DNA of 50,284 nucleotides from an uncultured Gemmiger sp. (GTDB lineage Bacteria > Bacillota > Clostridia > Oscillospirales > Ruminococcaceae), in NCBI GenBank assembly GCA_944388215.1, contig CALXHT010000015.1, positions 1 to 50,284 of the forward strand. The letters are read 5' to 3'. This document shows, piece after piece, positions 39,018-47,124 of this stretch (position 1 is the stretch's first letter; each line of letters starts with the position of its first letter). Under the pieces are notes generated by a model that saw only the letters and a list, made by a program, of their open reading frames with translations, was not told the DNA's origin and ran no database searches. The translations under genes and the position numbers were made by a program.

Positions 39018-39045
39018 ATTATACCAGCTTTCAAAGGAAAGTCAA
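39018..39045 (-). promoter_or_regulatory. Promoter of amino-acid importer set A
   Basis: Minus strand TTGACT (39045-39040), 16-nt spacer, perfect TATAAT (39023-39018). The spacer contains a small dyad, CTTTC and GAAAG. Confidence 0.8.
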
Positions 39046-39095
39046 GCTGTAACGGCGTTTTGGGTTTCTTTTTTAAAGTTTTGAGTCGATTTTTC

Positions 39096-39686
39096 TTACA
39101 AATTCCGTGCCGCGCACAAAAGAATCTCCAGCGCCTTGTCCAGACCCAGTTTGCTGGTGCAGAGGGTCAGGTCGTAGTTGCGGCTGTCGCCGTAGACCTG
39201 GCCGGTGTGCTTGGTGCAGTAGTTGCGCCGGGCGCGGTCGGCGGAATCCATGTCGGCTTCCAGCTGTTCCAGCGGGGTGTCGGGCATGAGGGTCTGCATG
39301 TGGGCCAGCCGCCAGTTGCGGTCGGCGTGGATGAAGACACGCAGGCAGTGGTCGAATTCCCGCAGGATGTAGTCGGCGTTGCGGCCCACCAGTACACAGC
39401 TTTCCTTGTCGGCCAGTTCCCGGATGGCCTTCACCTGGGCGTTCCACAGTTCTTCGCTTAAGGGACGGTCGTAGAAGTTGAACAGGCTCTGGGTGAAGCC
39501 GAATTCGTGGGGGACCCGCTCGTCCCAGCGGCGCACCTGTTCGGGGCTTAAGTGGGCGCTGGCCTTGGCGGTGCGCAGGATGATGTCGCGGTCATAGTAG
39601 GCGATGCCCAGTTCCCGGGCCAGTTCGCGGCCCAGCTGACCGCCGCCGGCGCCGAATTCCCGGCCGATGGTGATGATTCGTTTCAT
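39096..39686 (-). CDS. Cytidylate kinase-like family protein
   Basis: 196 aa P-loop protein. It opens MKRIITIGREFGAGGGQLGR, where GREFGAGGG replaces the canonical GxxGxGKS/T loop, and continues ELGIAYYDRDIILRTAKASA, SCVLVGRNADYILRE and LRVFIHADRNWRLAHM. This is the cytidylate kinase-like family (PF13189) common in Firmicutes and distinct from Cmk. The lysine of Walker A is absent, as usual in this family. Phosphate acceptor unknown. The ATG at 39686 follows GGAGGTTG; a longer reading starts inside a repeat. Confidence 0.85.
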   Translation of the reverse strand: MKRIITIGREFGAGGGQLGRELARELGIAYYDRDIILRTAKASAHLSPEQVRRWDERVPHEFGFTQSLFNFYDRPLSEELWNAQVKAIRELADKESCVLVGRNADYILREFDHCLRVFIHADRNWRLAHMQTLMPDTPLEQLEADMDSADRARRNYCTKHTGQVYGDSRNYDLTLCTSKLGLDKALEILLCAARNL

Positions 39687-39752
39687 GAGGCAACCTCCTT
39701 GGGTGCAGGGCGCCGCAGCCGCACGGCCCGGCGCCGGTCTTCCGTTGCCTTT

Positions 39753-39782
39753 ATGATACCATGCCACCAGCCTCCCCTGCAA
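39753..39782 (-). promoter_or_regulatory. Promoter of the cytidylate kinase-like gene
   Basis: Minus strand TTGCAG (39782-39777), 18-nt spacer, TATCAT (39758-39753). Confidence 0.6.
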
Positions 39783-39790
39783 GTATCCCC

Positions 39791-39944
39791 CTACTTTCTT
39801 TACAAAGAAAGTAGGCAAAGAAATTCCAACATTTTAACCCGGGAATTTGTCTGTTCCCGATGGCTGTAGGGCGGGGTCTTGACCCCGCCGGAGAATGGGA
39901 CAGCAACCGCAAAATTCCTCGGCGGGGATAAATCCCCGCCCTAC
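39791..39944. repeat. Composite intergenic repeat, second full copy
   Basis: Same order as 7418-7650: a CTACTTTCTTT palindrome with one central change (39791-39814), the CAAAGAAATTCCAACATTTT unit with AACCCGGGAATTTGTCTGTT, and an 80-bp inverted repeat (39865-39944). Together with the structured element that follows it accounts for the 520-nt gap 39687-40206, where no gene is seen. Confidence 0.85.
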
Positions 39945-40023
39945 GAATAATCGGAAATGGGCTATGGGAGTAATCGCCTGTAGCCCGCCCCTACTCCAAC
40001 CTTTTGGTCGCGGAATTTTAAAA

Positions 40024-40191
40024 CCATCGCCCTCGGCGGACATGTGCCGACGAGGGCGATACTTTGAGAGCGTCCGGGCCCGTTCGAGTCGCCGCCTGCG
40101 GCATGAGAACGTGTTCGGGCGCGACGGTGGGTGTTCAAGAGGGAGGTGCAGGAGACGCGGCGCAGCCGCTGAATCCGAACCTCCTCTTTGA
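40024..40191 (-). repeat. Structured 3'-UTR element, copy 2
   Basis: Sense to and starting 16 nt after the ABC-2 permease stop. The first 51 bp match copy 1 almost exactly (CTCAAAGAGGAGGTTCGGAT ... ACCTCCC). Further on it shares CCCACCGTCGC, CTCATGCC and GGCGACTCG. Its last helix TCGCCCTCG/CGAGGGCGA (40027-40035 with 40051-40059) encloses TCGGCACATGTCCGC. The helix arms differ from copy 1 by compensating changes. Confidence 0.8.
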
Positions 40192-40206
40192 GGCGGCGGC
40201 GCAGCG

Positions 40207-41427
40207 TCAGCGCACCTGCCGCCGCACATAAAACACCCCCGCCACCGGCATCATCACCGCCACCCACAGCGGCTGGGCGGCCAGCTGGGCCAGGGGCGAC
40301 CAGAGGCGCAGCGGGCCGAAGTGGTAAAGGTTCTGGCAGAACAGGTCGTAGAAATCCACCGCCGTGGGCATCAGCCCCACCAGCTGCCGCCAGAAATCCG
40401 GCAGCATCCCGGCGAACATGGGCTGGAGCACCAGCAGCCCGAAGACCACCGCCATGGCGGCGAAGTTGGACCCCACCAGCCCCGACACTCCCGCCGTGAT
40501 GCCCGCGGTGCCGAGGCAGCAGGCCAGCCCCAGGACCAGGGCGAACCGCTCGCAGTCCCCGAAGGTGAGGGGCGCGGTGGCCAGGGGTTTGAACAGCTGG
40601 ATGGGACAGTCCAGCCCCCGGGTGCCGAAGAAGCAGAGCTGCCCCGCCACCAGCAGGGCGGCCACCACGCACCACACCAGGGCTGCCACCGTGAGGGCGG
40701 CGGCCAGCTTGGCCAGGGCCAGACGGCGGCGTCCGCGGCGGGTACAGTGGCTCACCGCCAGCACGCCGGACTGCACCTCGTCGGAAAAGACCGGTGCCAG
40801 GGCAATGCCCAGCAAAAGACACACCCCGATGAGGATATCCCGGAAAGTCTCCAGCACGGTGAACTGTCCGCCGTACCAGTCAAACTGGAAGGGGGTCTGT
40901 ACCCCGGCCTCCTGGGCCTCGAAAACGGCCCGGTCGGCGGGGTCGTCGAACTGGCTGTCCAGCCAGCGGGTCACGGCGGCGGCCCGGTCGTCGTAGTAGG
41001 TCAGCAGCCTGTGGGGTTCCAGCTCGGTGGCCTCGGCATAAGGATAGTCGTACACCGCGGCGGCAATGTCCGAGAGGGTATACCCCATGCCGCCCATGGG
41101 CCGGATGGTTTCCACCCAGCCGTCAAAATCCACGTTGCCGTCGGGGGTGCGGTTGGCGGGATCGTGGTAGAAGTCGTAGATAACGCCCTGGGCCTGGGCC
41201 AGCTTTTCCCCCGTGAGGGGTCCCCGCCACCGCTCCGCCCAGGCCAGCTGGTTGGCGATCTCGGCGGGGCCGGAGACCCGGGGCAGGTCGTTGGAGATGG
41301 TGTAGCCGTTGTTCACATAGACGTTCACCAGGGTGCCCGCCACGGTCCAGAGGAGGATGAGGGCGAGGGCCAGCCGGGCGGCGCGGCGGCCCAGGATCTT
41401 TTTCAGTTCCCAGCGGTAAAGGCTCAT
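40207..41427 (-). CDS. ABC-2 type permease, subunit 1
   Basis: 406 aa. It begins MSLYRWELKKILGRRAARLA with TM1, followed by a large extracytoplasmic loop (about residues 35-190) and five further TM segments ending VAVMMPVAGVFYVRRQVR. The cytoplasmic turn SDEVQSGVLAVSHCTRRGRRRLALAKLAAA is the ATPase-contact segment also present in subunit 2. It probably forms a heterodimeric exporter with subunit 2 and the ATPase upstream. Last gene of the sigma-factor operon. Confidence 0.82.
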   Translation of the reverse strand: MSLYRWELKKILGRRAARLALALILLWTVAGTLVNVYVNNGYTISNDLPRVSGPAEIANQLAWAERWRGPLTGEKLAQAQGVIYDFYHDPANRTPDGNVDFDGWVETIRPMGGMGYTLSDIAAAVYDYPYAEATELEPHRLLTYYDDRAAAVTRWLDSQFDDPADRAVFEAQEAGVQTPFQFDWYGGQFTVLETFRDILIGVCLLLGIALAPVFSDEVQSGVLAVSHCTRRGRRRLALAKLAAALTVAALVWCVVAALLVAGQLCFFGTRGLDCPIQLFKPLATAPLTFGDCERFALVLGLACCLGTAGITAGVSGLVGSNFAAMAVVFGLLVLQPMFAGMLPDFWRQLVGLMPTAVDFYDLFCQNLYHFGPLRLWSPLAQLAAQPLWVAVMMPVAGVFYVRRQVR

Positions 41428-41442
41428 AAGGGGCTCCTTTCA

Positions 41443-42645
41443 TCACATCCGGCGGCGGAGATAGCCGCGGGCGGCCAGGGGCAGCAGCGCCACCAGCCAG
41501 AGAGGCAGGACGGCCAGGGGGTAGAGCCCCGCAGGCAGCACGGTGCCGCCGGGCAGGGTGACCAGGGCGTTGCCGGTAAAATCCGCCAGCGTGGTCTGGA
41601 AGGGCACGGCCCGGGCCAGAAAGGCCAGCGACCCGCCGGCGGACAGCAGGCCGGACAGCGCCCGCAGCAACACCAGCACCCCCACCAGAGCGGCCAGGGC
41701 GGGAAATTCCCCCGCAAAGGCAGCGGAGAGGGCGGCGGCCAGGGCAGCCCCCGCCATACAGGAGAGCAGCCCGGCCGCCAGCAGCAGGGCTTCGGTCTGG
41801 CCCAGGGTCAGGGGGAAAAGGCAACGGCTGTCGGCGATCTGCAGCGAGGCGGAGAGGCCCCGGGCGCCGAACATGGCCAGCTGCACCCCCATAAACACAG
41901 CCATGCAGAGGGCGAACCCGCCCCCGGCAAAGGCCAGGGCGGCGGCCAGCTTGGCGGCGGTCAGTTTTCCCCGGCCGCAGCGGGCGCAGTGGCTCACCGG
42001 GAAGACCCCGGTGCGGACCTCACTGCAGAAAAGGGGCACCACCCCGACGCAGAGCAGCAGCCCCACCAGGTAGATCACGTTACTCAGCGCCGAGAGGACC
42101 GCCTTGTGCCCCGCCACCCAGTCGTAGGTGAAGGGCAGCGCCACCCGGTCCCGCAGCGCCGCCAGCAGGGCCTGCTGGTCGCCGGGGGACGCCGCGATCT
42201 GCCGCCAGGCGTTTTCCTGCCAGAGATCATAGAACCGGTCCAGGGCGCCGTCCTCCAGGGCGGTCATTTTGGCGGGCCAGTTTTCCCAGGAAATGCAGCC
42301 GCTGTCGGTGAACACCTCCGCCGCCGTGTAAAGGATATTCCCCTGCACAAAGGCGGCCTGGCCGTCCACCGTCCCCTGGCTTTCCACCACGGCGCGGCAG
42401 TCCGCCCGGGCGGCTTTGAGCACCGCCGGGGTCAGCGGCCCCTGCCAGGCCCCGGCATCGGCGGTGGCCTGCACAATGCAGGCCCGGGCCTCCCAGGTGG
42501 GTGCCTCCACGTCGGTGCCGAAGCCCAGGTTGGCAAAGCCCAGCGTCAGCGGTTCCACCGCCGCAAAGGCGAGACAGAGCACCAGCAAAAGACGGGTCAT
42601 CCGGCGGCGTAAAATCTTTTTCAGTTCCCACCAGAAGAGCGTCAT
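41443..42645 (-). CDS. ABC-2 type permease, subunit 2
   Basis: 400 aa, paralogous to subunit 1: MTLFWWELKKILRRRMTRLL, a long outer loop (about residues 40-180), CSEVRTGVFPVSHCARCGRGKLTAAKLAAAL as the coupling segment, and a C-terminal group of TM helices ending in RRRM. The ATG at 42645 overlaps the ATPase TGA (ATGA) and follows GGAGGAAAG. Substrate unknown. Confidence 0.82.
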   Translation of the reverse strand: MTLFWWELKKILRRRMTRLLLVLCLAFAAVEPLTLGFANLGFGTDVEAPTWEARACIVQATADAGAWQGPLTPAVLKAARADCRAVVESQGTVDGQAAFVQGNILYTAAEVFTDSGCISWENWPAKMTALEDGALDRFYDLWQENAWRQIAASPGDQQALLAALRDRVALPFTYDWVAGHKAVLSALSNVIYLVGLLLCVGVVPLFCSEVRTGVFPVSHCARCGRGKLTAAKLAAALAFAGGGFALCMAVFMGVQLAMFGARGLSASLQIADSRCLFPLTLGQTEALLLAAGLLSCMAGAALAAALSAAFAGEFPALAALVGVLVLLRALSGLLSAGGSLAFLARAVPFQTTLADFTGNALVTLPGGTVLPAGLYPLAVLPLWLVALLPLAARGYLRRRM

Positions 42646-43514
42646 GGTCTTTCCTCCCCGGCAAAATGCCACAGATAGACATCCTCCAGCGTGGGGTCGG
42701 CGGGGGTGGCCCCCGCGGGCGGGTCCGCCGTGATGAGCCGCAGCTCCACCCCCTGCCCCTCGTGGCGCAGGTTCGCCACATTGTAGACCGCTTCCAGTTT
42801 GGCGGCGGTCTCCCCGTCGGTGTGCACCGTCCACACCTTGCCCCGGGCGTTCTCGGAAAGTTCCGCCACGGTGCCCTCGTCGGCGATGGCGCCGTTTTTC
42901 ATCAGCAGAATGCGGTCGGCGATGGCCTCCACGTCGGAGACGATGTGGGTGGAGAGCAGCACGATGCGGCCCTTGGCGTAGTCGGCGATGAGGTTGCGGA
43001 ACCGCACCCGTTCCCGGGGGTCCAGTCCGGCCGTGGGTTCGTCCAGGATGAGGATCTCGGGGTCGTTGAGCATGGCCTGGGCGATGCCCAGCCGCTGCCG
43101 CATGCCCCCCGAGTAGGCCCGCAGCTTTTTGCGCCCGGCGTCGGCCAGCCCCACCTGTTCAAGCAGCTGTTGGGTGCGGCGGGCGGTCTCGGCCCGGGTC
43201 AGGCTCTTGAGGGCCGCGATGTAGCGCAAAAACTCCGCCCCCGTGAAGTCGGGGTAGCATCCGAAGTCCTGGGGCAGGTAGCCCAAAAGGGCCCGGTAGT
43301 CCTCCCCCAGGCGGCGGATGTCCGCCCCGTCGCAGCGGACGGTGCCCTCGGTGGGGTCCAGGATGCCGCAGAGCATCCGCATCAGGGTGGTTTTGCCGGC
43401 GCCGTTGGCGCCCAGCAGGCCGTAGACGCCGCTGTCCAGCGTCAGCGACAGGTCCCGGACGGCGGTAAAATGGCCGTAGCGTTTGGTCAGATGTTGGGTC
43501 TGTAAGGTGCGCAT
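42642..43514 (-). CDS. ABC transporter ATP-binding protein
   Basis: 290 aa. Walker A LLGANGAGKTTLMRML (about residues 33-48), YLPQDFGCYPDFTGAEFLRY, signature AYSGGMRQRLGIAQAML, Walker B ILILDEPTAGLDP and H-loop LLSTHIVSD define an ABC-2 exporter ATPase (CcmA/YhaQ group). A C-terminal extension of about 70 residues follows. It is coupled to subunit 2 by a 4-nt overlap. Confidence 0.9.
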   Translation of the reverse strand: MRTLQTQHLTKRYGHFTAVRDLSLTLDSGVYGLLGANGAGKTTLMRMLCGILDPTEGTVRCDGADIRRLGEDYRALLGYLPQDFGCYPDFTGAEFLRYIAALKSLTRAETARRTQQLLEQVGLADAGRKKLRAYSGGMRQRLGIAQAMLNDPEILILDEPTAGLDPRERVRFRNLIADYAKGRIVLLSTHIVSDVEAIADRILLMKNGAIADEGTVAELSENARGKVWTVHTDGETAAKLEAVYNVANLRHEGQGVELRLITADPPAGATPADPTLEDVYLWHFAGEERP

Positions 43515-43529
43515 GGCAGTTTCCTTTCC

Positions 43530-44282
43530 TTATAAAGAGAGCAGGGTGCGGCCACCCTCCCGGGCAAGGCGGCGGGTCTGGCAGGCCAGCGCCACCACCG
43601 ACAGCACCAGCACCGCCGCCCAGAGGGGCCGGGCATTGGGGGCGTAGAGGCGGCCCTGCAGCCGGGGGGCGGGCAGCACCAGCACCAGCAGGGCGATGCC
43701 CGTCACGGCCAGGGCGGCCGGGGTGAAGGCGGCGGGGCGCAGACGGCGCAAAAGGGCCATGCACACCGCGCTGACGCAGCAGAAGGGCGTCAGGCAGTAG
43801 AGCAGCACAATGATGCCGTCGCTGCGGCAGACCGCCGACCCCGCCGCCGCAAAGACGGCCAGCAGCACGGCGTCACAGACGCCGAAGACCAGCAGCCGGG
43901 CGGCGGTGACCCGGGGCAGGCTGTAGCGGGTGGCCAGTTCCAGTTCCAGCATGCCCTGGTGGTAGACCCGGGCCAGGTCCTGCACGTTGGCCACCAGCAG
44001 CAGCGGCGCCGCCGCGGCACAGAGGGCGTACTGCCGCAGGGCGTAGACCCCGGCCCGGCCGTTGGCCCAGACCAGCAGCAGTACCCCGGCCAGCAGGGCG
44101 AACTGCAAGGCCCACATCCGTTTGCGGATGAACCCCGCCTGGCACCACACAAAGGCAAGGCCGGTGGGCCGGGGCGGCGGCAGGGTGCGCAGCAGTTCCG
44201 CCGTGCGGCGTTTGTCCGCCGGGTCGGGGGCGGGCGGCGGGTCCCGGCGCAGCAGGGCCGCCCAGTCAGGTTGGCGGGTCAT
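43530..44282 (-). CDS. Membrane protein partner of the ECF sigma factor
   Basis: 250 aa with about six TM helices and a basic, Pro-rich cytoplasmic N-terminus (residues 1-55, PDWAALLRRDPPPAPDPADK). It lies exactly where anti-sigma factors usually sit, coupled to the sigma gene by ATGA. The sequence resembles no anti-sigma domain I know; it could instead be an additional transporter subunit (VQDLARVYHQGMLELELATRYSLPRVTAARLLVFG resembles an ABC-2 coupling loop). Confidence 0.7.
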   Translation of the reverse strand: MTRQPDWAALLRRDPPPAPDPADKRRTAELLRTLPPPRPTGLAFVWCQAGFIRKRMWALQFALLAGVLLLVWANGRAGVYALRQYALCAAAAPLLLVANVQDLARVYHQGMLELELATRYSLPRVTAARLLVFGVCDAVLLAVFAAAGSAVCRSDGIIVLLYCLTPFCCVSAVCMALLRRLRPAAFTPAALAVTGIALLVLVLPAPRLQGRLYAPNARPLWAAVLVLSVVALACQTRRLAREGGRTLLSL

Positions 44283-44764
44283 GGCAGTTCCTCCTTCAGC
44301 AGTTGCTCCAAACGGCGTTTCGCCCGGTGCAGCCGGTAGCGCACGGCGGGCACCGTGGTGTGGGTGATGGCGGCGATCTCGGCGGCGGTGAAGCCCTGCT
44401 CGTAGCAGAGCAGCAGGGCGTTGCGCTGCTCAAAGGGCAGCGCGGCCAGGGCGGCCCGCACCGTCAGGGCGGTGTCCCGGTCGGGGGCGGGCACCCCGGG
44501 GTCCCGCTGGCTTTCCGGCAGGTCCTCGATGGCCACCGGCTTTTTCCGCTTGCACCAGTCCTTGCAGAGGTTGCCCGCAATGGTATACAGGTAGTTCAGC
44601 TCCCGCCCGTCGTGGCGGTAGCGGTCCCGGTGCTGCCAGAACCGCAGAAAGGTGGTCTGGGTCAGGTCCCGGGCCAGCTCCTGCTGCCCCACATGCCGCC
44701 AGCAATAGGCGTAGATCGTATCATACTGCGCCAGTACCAGCGCTTCCAGTTCCGCCTGGTCCAT
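44279..44764 (-). CDS. ECF-type RNA polymerase sigma factor
   Basis: 161 aa. Region 2 is seen as VLAQYDTIYAYCWRHVGQQELARDLTQTTFLRFWQ followed by ELNYLYTIAGNLCKDWCKRKK. Region 4 is LPFEQRNALLLCYEQGFTAAEIAAITHTTVPAVRYRLHRAKRRLEQLL with its helix-turn-helix. There is no region 3. The start at 44764 is preferred: GGTGG precedes it, whereas the two upstream ATGs lack binding sites. First of five genes probably under its own control, with a TATACT near 44840. Confidence 0.9.
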   Translation of the reverse strand: MDQAELEALVLAQYDTIYAYCWRHVGQQELARDLTQTTFLRFWQHRDRYRHDGRELNYLYTIAGNLCKDWCKRKKPVAIEDLPESQRDPGVPAPDRDTALTVRAALAALPFEQRNALLLCYEQGFTAAEIAAITHTTVPAVRYRLHRAKRRLEQLLKEELP

Positions 44765-44879
44765 CCTTTCACCACCGTTCATCAGGTATAACGAAGGACA
44801 CCCCCAAAAAGAAGCATCCTCTGCCAATTTTTTCAGTATACCCCTTTTGGGGGCATAGGAAAAGCCGTTTTGCCTGCCC

Positions 44880-44908
44880 TTGTGCGGCCGTGTCCGTTGT
44901 GCTATAGT
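44880..44908 (+). promoter_or_regulatory. Promoter of the Nim-like gene
   Basis: TTGTGC (44880-44885), 17-nt spacer, TATAGT (44903-44908), 36 nt before the ATG and divergent from the sigma-factor operon. Confidence 0.7.
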
Positions 44909-44944
44909 TAAAAAAATGGTTTTCGGGAAAGGACGGGAAGGATC

Positions 44945-45421
44945 ATGCGCAGGAAGGACCGGGAGGTCACGGATTTTGCGGCCATGGTGGAGATCGTGAA
45001 GGCCTGCGGCGTCTGCCGTTTAGGTATGCAGGACGGCGAGGGTGTCTATATGGTGCCGCTGAACTTCGGGTTTGCGGTGGAGGAGGGGCAGCTGGTGCTC
45101 TATTTCCACGGGGCGGACGCCGGCAAGAAGCTGGCGCTATTGCGGCAAAACCCCGCCGCCAGTTTTGAGATGGACACCGGCCATAAGCTGGTGCCGGGGG
45201 AAAAGGCGGACGACTACACCTACGCCTACCGCAGTGTCATGGGCCGGGGCAGCGTGGAGTTCCTGGAAGGCCGGGACGCCCGGCTCGGGGGACTCAACCG
45301 CATCATGGAGCACTACTCCAGCCGGGGAGACTGGACGGTGGAAAACGCCATGCTGGACCGCACGGCGGTCTACCGGCTGCGGGTGAGCAGCTGGACCGCC
45401 AAGGAGCACAAGGTGCCGTAA
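44945..45421 (+). CDS. Pyridoxamine 5'-phosphate oxidase-like / NimA-like flavoprotein
   Basis: 158 aa split-barrel FMN protein. MRRKDREVTDFAAMVEIVKA, VCRLGMQDGEGVYMVPLNFGFA, LVLYFHGADAGKKLALLRQNP and ASFEMDTGHKL match the nitroimidazole-reductase-like branch of the family, which is widespread in anaerobes. The native substrate is unknown; homology alone does not show drug resistance. GGGAAGGA precedes the ATG. Confidence 0.85.
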   Translation: MRRKDREVTDFAAMVEIVKACGVCRLGMQDGEGVYMVPLNFGFAVEEGQLVLYFHGADAGKKLALLRQNPAASFEMDTGHKLVPGEKADDYTYAYRSVMGRGSVEFLEGRDARLGGLNRIMEHYSSRGDWTVENAMLDRTAVYRLRVSSWTAKEHKVP

Positions 45422-45427
45422 CAGAGC

Positions 45428-45463
45428 AAAAAACGCACAGCCTTGCAAAGGCTGTGCGTTTTG
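45428..45463. terminator. Bidirectional terminator between convergent genes
   Basis: Stem AACGCACAGCCTT / AAGGCTGTGCGTT with GCAA-type loop, A run before and TTTT after. Confidence 0.95.
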
Positions 45464-45467
45464 GTTT

Positions 45468-47042
45468 TTATTGGGGCGGGTTCTCCTGGAGTTTTACCAC
45501 CAGGGTATCGCCGAAGGGGGCGATGCTGCCCTGGGCAGGCCAGACCGGCATGGCGGCGAATTCCTGGCTGCCCACGATGTTCTCGTACTCCTCCAGCGTG
45601 ACGCCGTGGGTGTCGATGCCGTGGTAGTCGTAGAGGTAGGTGGGCCAGCAGTCCAGGATGCCGTGGGTGCCGCCCCAGAACAGCGGCGACCGCTGGTACT
45701 GGCTGTACCAGTACAGCCCGTTGGACGCCTGGACCCGGCTTTCGTCGGGGAAGCCTGCCATGAGCAGTTTGGTGTCGGCGGTGTAGGCGGGGTCGGCCAG
45801 CACCTGGTTGAGGATGGCGTCGGTGAGGCTGCCCACATAGTGGTAGGAGAGCTCCACCGTGCGGTAGGTGGCGTTGGCCGACAGGGCGAACAGCCAGCAG
45901 ACGGCGGCCATCAGCAGGGTGGCGGCGGCGCGGCGGGTGCGGCGCAAGGTTTTGGTTTCGGGCAGCGTCCACAGCGCAAAGCAGAAGGGCAGCAGCAGCT
46001 GCATGGGGTAGGACATGAGGCGGTCCACCCGTACGTCGGTGGCGATAACGTCAATGACGTTGAAGGCCAGGGGCAGCAGCACCGCCGACGCTACCAGCAG
46101 CGCCAGATGGGCGGGATGGCGCAGCAGCGCCCGCAGCCGCCACAGCACCACAAAGAGGGCGCTGGCCACCAGCAGCAGCCAGAGGGTCTCGCCGATGTGG
46201 CCGGTCTCCATGCGGCAGTAGAGGAAAAAGTCGCTGTAAGCATGCTGCAGGGAGGGCACCAGCAGCGAAAGGCTCTTGCCGGCGCTGATCTGGTCGGCGC
46301 CGCAGTAGTCCGCCATGGTGGTGCCGTAGTGGAGCTGTTCCAGCTTGACCACCGCGAAGTAGAGGATGCCCCCCAGCACCCCCACCCCCAGCATGGCGCC
46401 CACCCGGGCCAGCACGGGGCGCAGGGGTTCGGTGCGCAGGCAGGCCAGCATGAGGGTGAGCAGCGTAAGGCCGGCGGCGATGCCCACATAGGCCTGGTAG
46501 CCCCCCAGGGAGCAGGCCATGCAGAGCACCGCCAGAGCGCCGCTCAAAAGATCGGGCCCGGTCCAGGCCAGATAAACGGCGGCCACGGCCAGCAGCATGG
46601 CCAACGCGAAGCAGAGGGCCAGATGGACCACCAGGGCCTGCCACACCACGGCGGGGGCCACGGCGAAGGCGATACACCCCCACACCACAAAGGCGCGGCC
46701 CTTCACCTTCCACAGATCGGCCAGCAGCAGCACGGCCAGGGCGATGGCCACCGTGTTGGCGGCGAAGAAGATGGCGGGCAGCACCAGGGAGAGGGAGGCT
46801 TCCCGGCTCCAGGCCATGAGCCAGCGGCCCAGGCGGATGTTCCAGTTCAGGTTGGTGGCCCAGAGCAGCCCCTCGCAGAGGCCGTCCGGCCCGGTGTAGC
46901 CGTTGACAAGAAACAGATAGTGGGTGAACAGCATGGACAGGCCGGTGCTGACCAGCGCCAGAGGCAGGCGGGGCCGCAGTACCTCCTGCCAGCGCTGCCG
47001 CCACCAGGCGCCGCAGCAGAGCGCCGGCAGGGTTTTGGGCAT
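45468..47042 (-). CDS. GtrII-like membrane glucosyltransferase
   Basis: 524 aa with roughly eleven TM helices. LVNGYTGPDGLCEGLLWATNLNWNIRLGRWLMAW, then PILLFALW-like helices and the C-terminal outer segment ASNGLYWYSQYQRSPLFWGGTHGILDCWPTYLYDYHGID match the Glucos_trans_II family, known for O-antigen glucosylation in Shigella phages and present in Firmicutes. It probably transfers a sugar from a polyprenyl-phosphate donor to a wall glycan. The ATG at 47042 follows AGAGGAAA. It is last of three genes with the SGNH-like and MBOAT genes. Confidence 0.75.
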   Translation of the reverse strand: MPKTLPALCCGAWWRQRWQEVLRPRLPLALVSTGLSMLFTHYLFLVNGYTGPDGLCEGLLWATNLNWNIRLGRWLMAWSREASLSLVLPAIFFAANTVAIALAVLLLADLWKVKGRAFVVWGCIAFAVAPAVVWQALVVHLALCFALAMLLAVAAVYLAWTGPDLLSGALAVLCMACSLGGYQAYVGIAAGLTLLTLMLACLRTEPLRPVLARVGAMLGVGVLGGILYFAVVKLEQLHYGTTMADYCGADQISAGKSLSLLVPSLQHAYSDFFLYCRMETGHIGETLWLLLVASALFVVLWRLRALLRHPAHLALLVASAVLLPLAFNVIDVIATDVRVDRLMSYPMQLLLPFCFALWTLPETKTLRRTRRAAATLLMAAVCWLFALSANATYRTVELSYHYVGSLTDAILNQVLADPAYTADTKLLMAGFPDESRVQASNGLYWYSQYQRSPLFWGGTHGILDCWPTYLYDYHGIDTHGVTLEEYENIVGSQEFAAMPVWPAQGSIAPFGDTLVVKLQENPPQ

Positions 47043-47124
47043 GGGGATTTCCTCTTTTCCGTTGAATTCTCCGCTATTATACTGCAACAACCCCCCCGCC
47101 GCAAGCGGCCGGGGGCAGTTTCGT

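Noticed and set aside
40321-42612. 763-codon plus-strand open frame across both ABC-2 permease genes
   Set aside because: It spans two genuine genes and their junction, is Gly/Gln/His-rich without motifs, and has no promoter or binding site.
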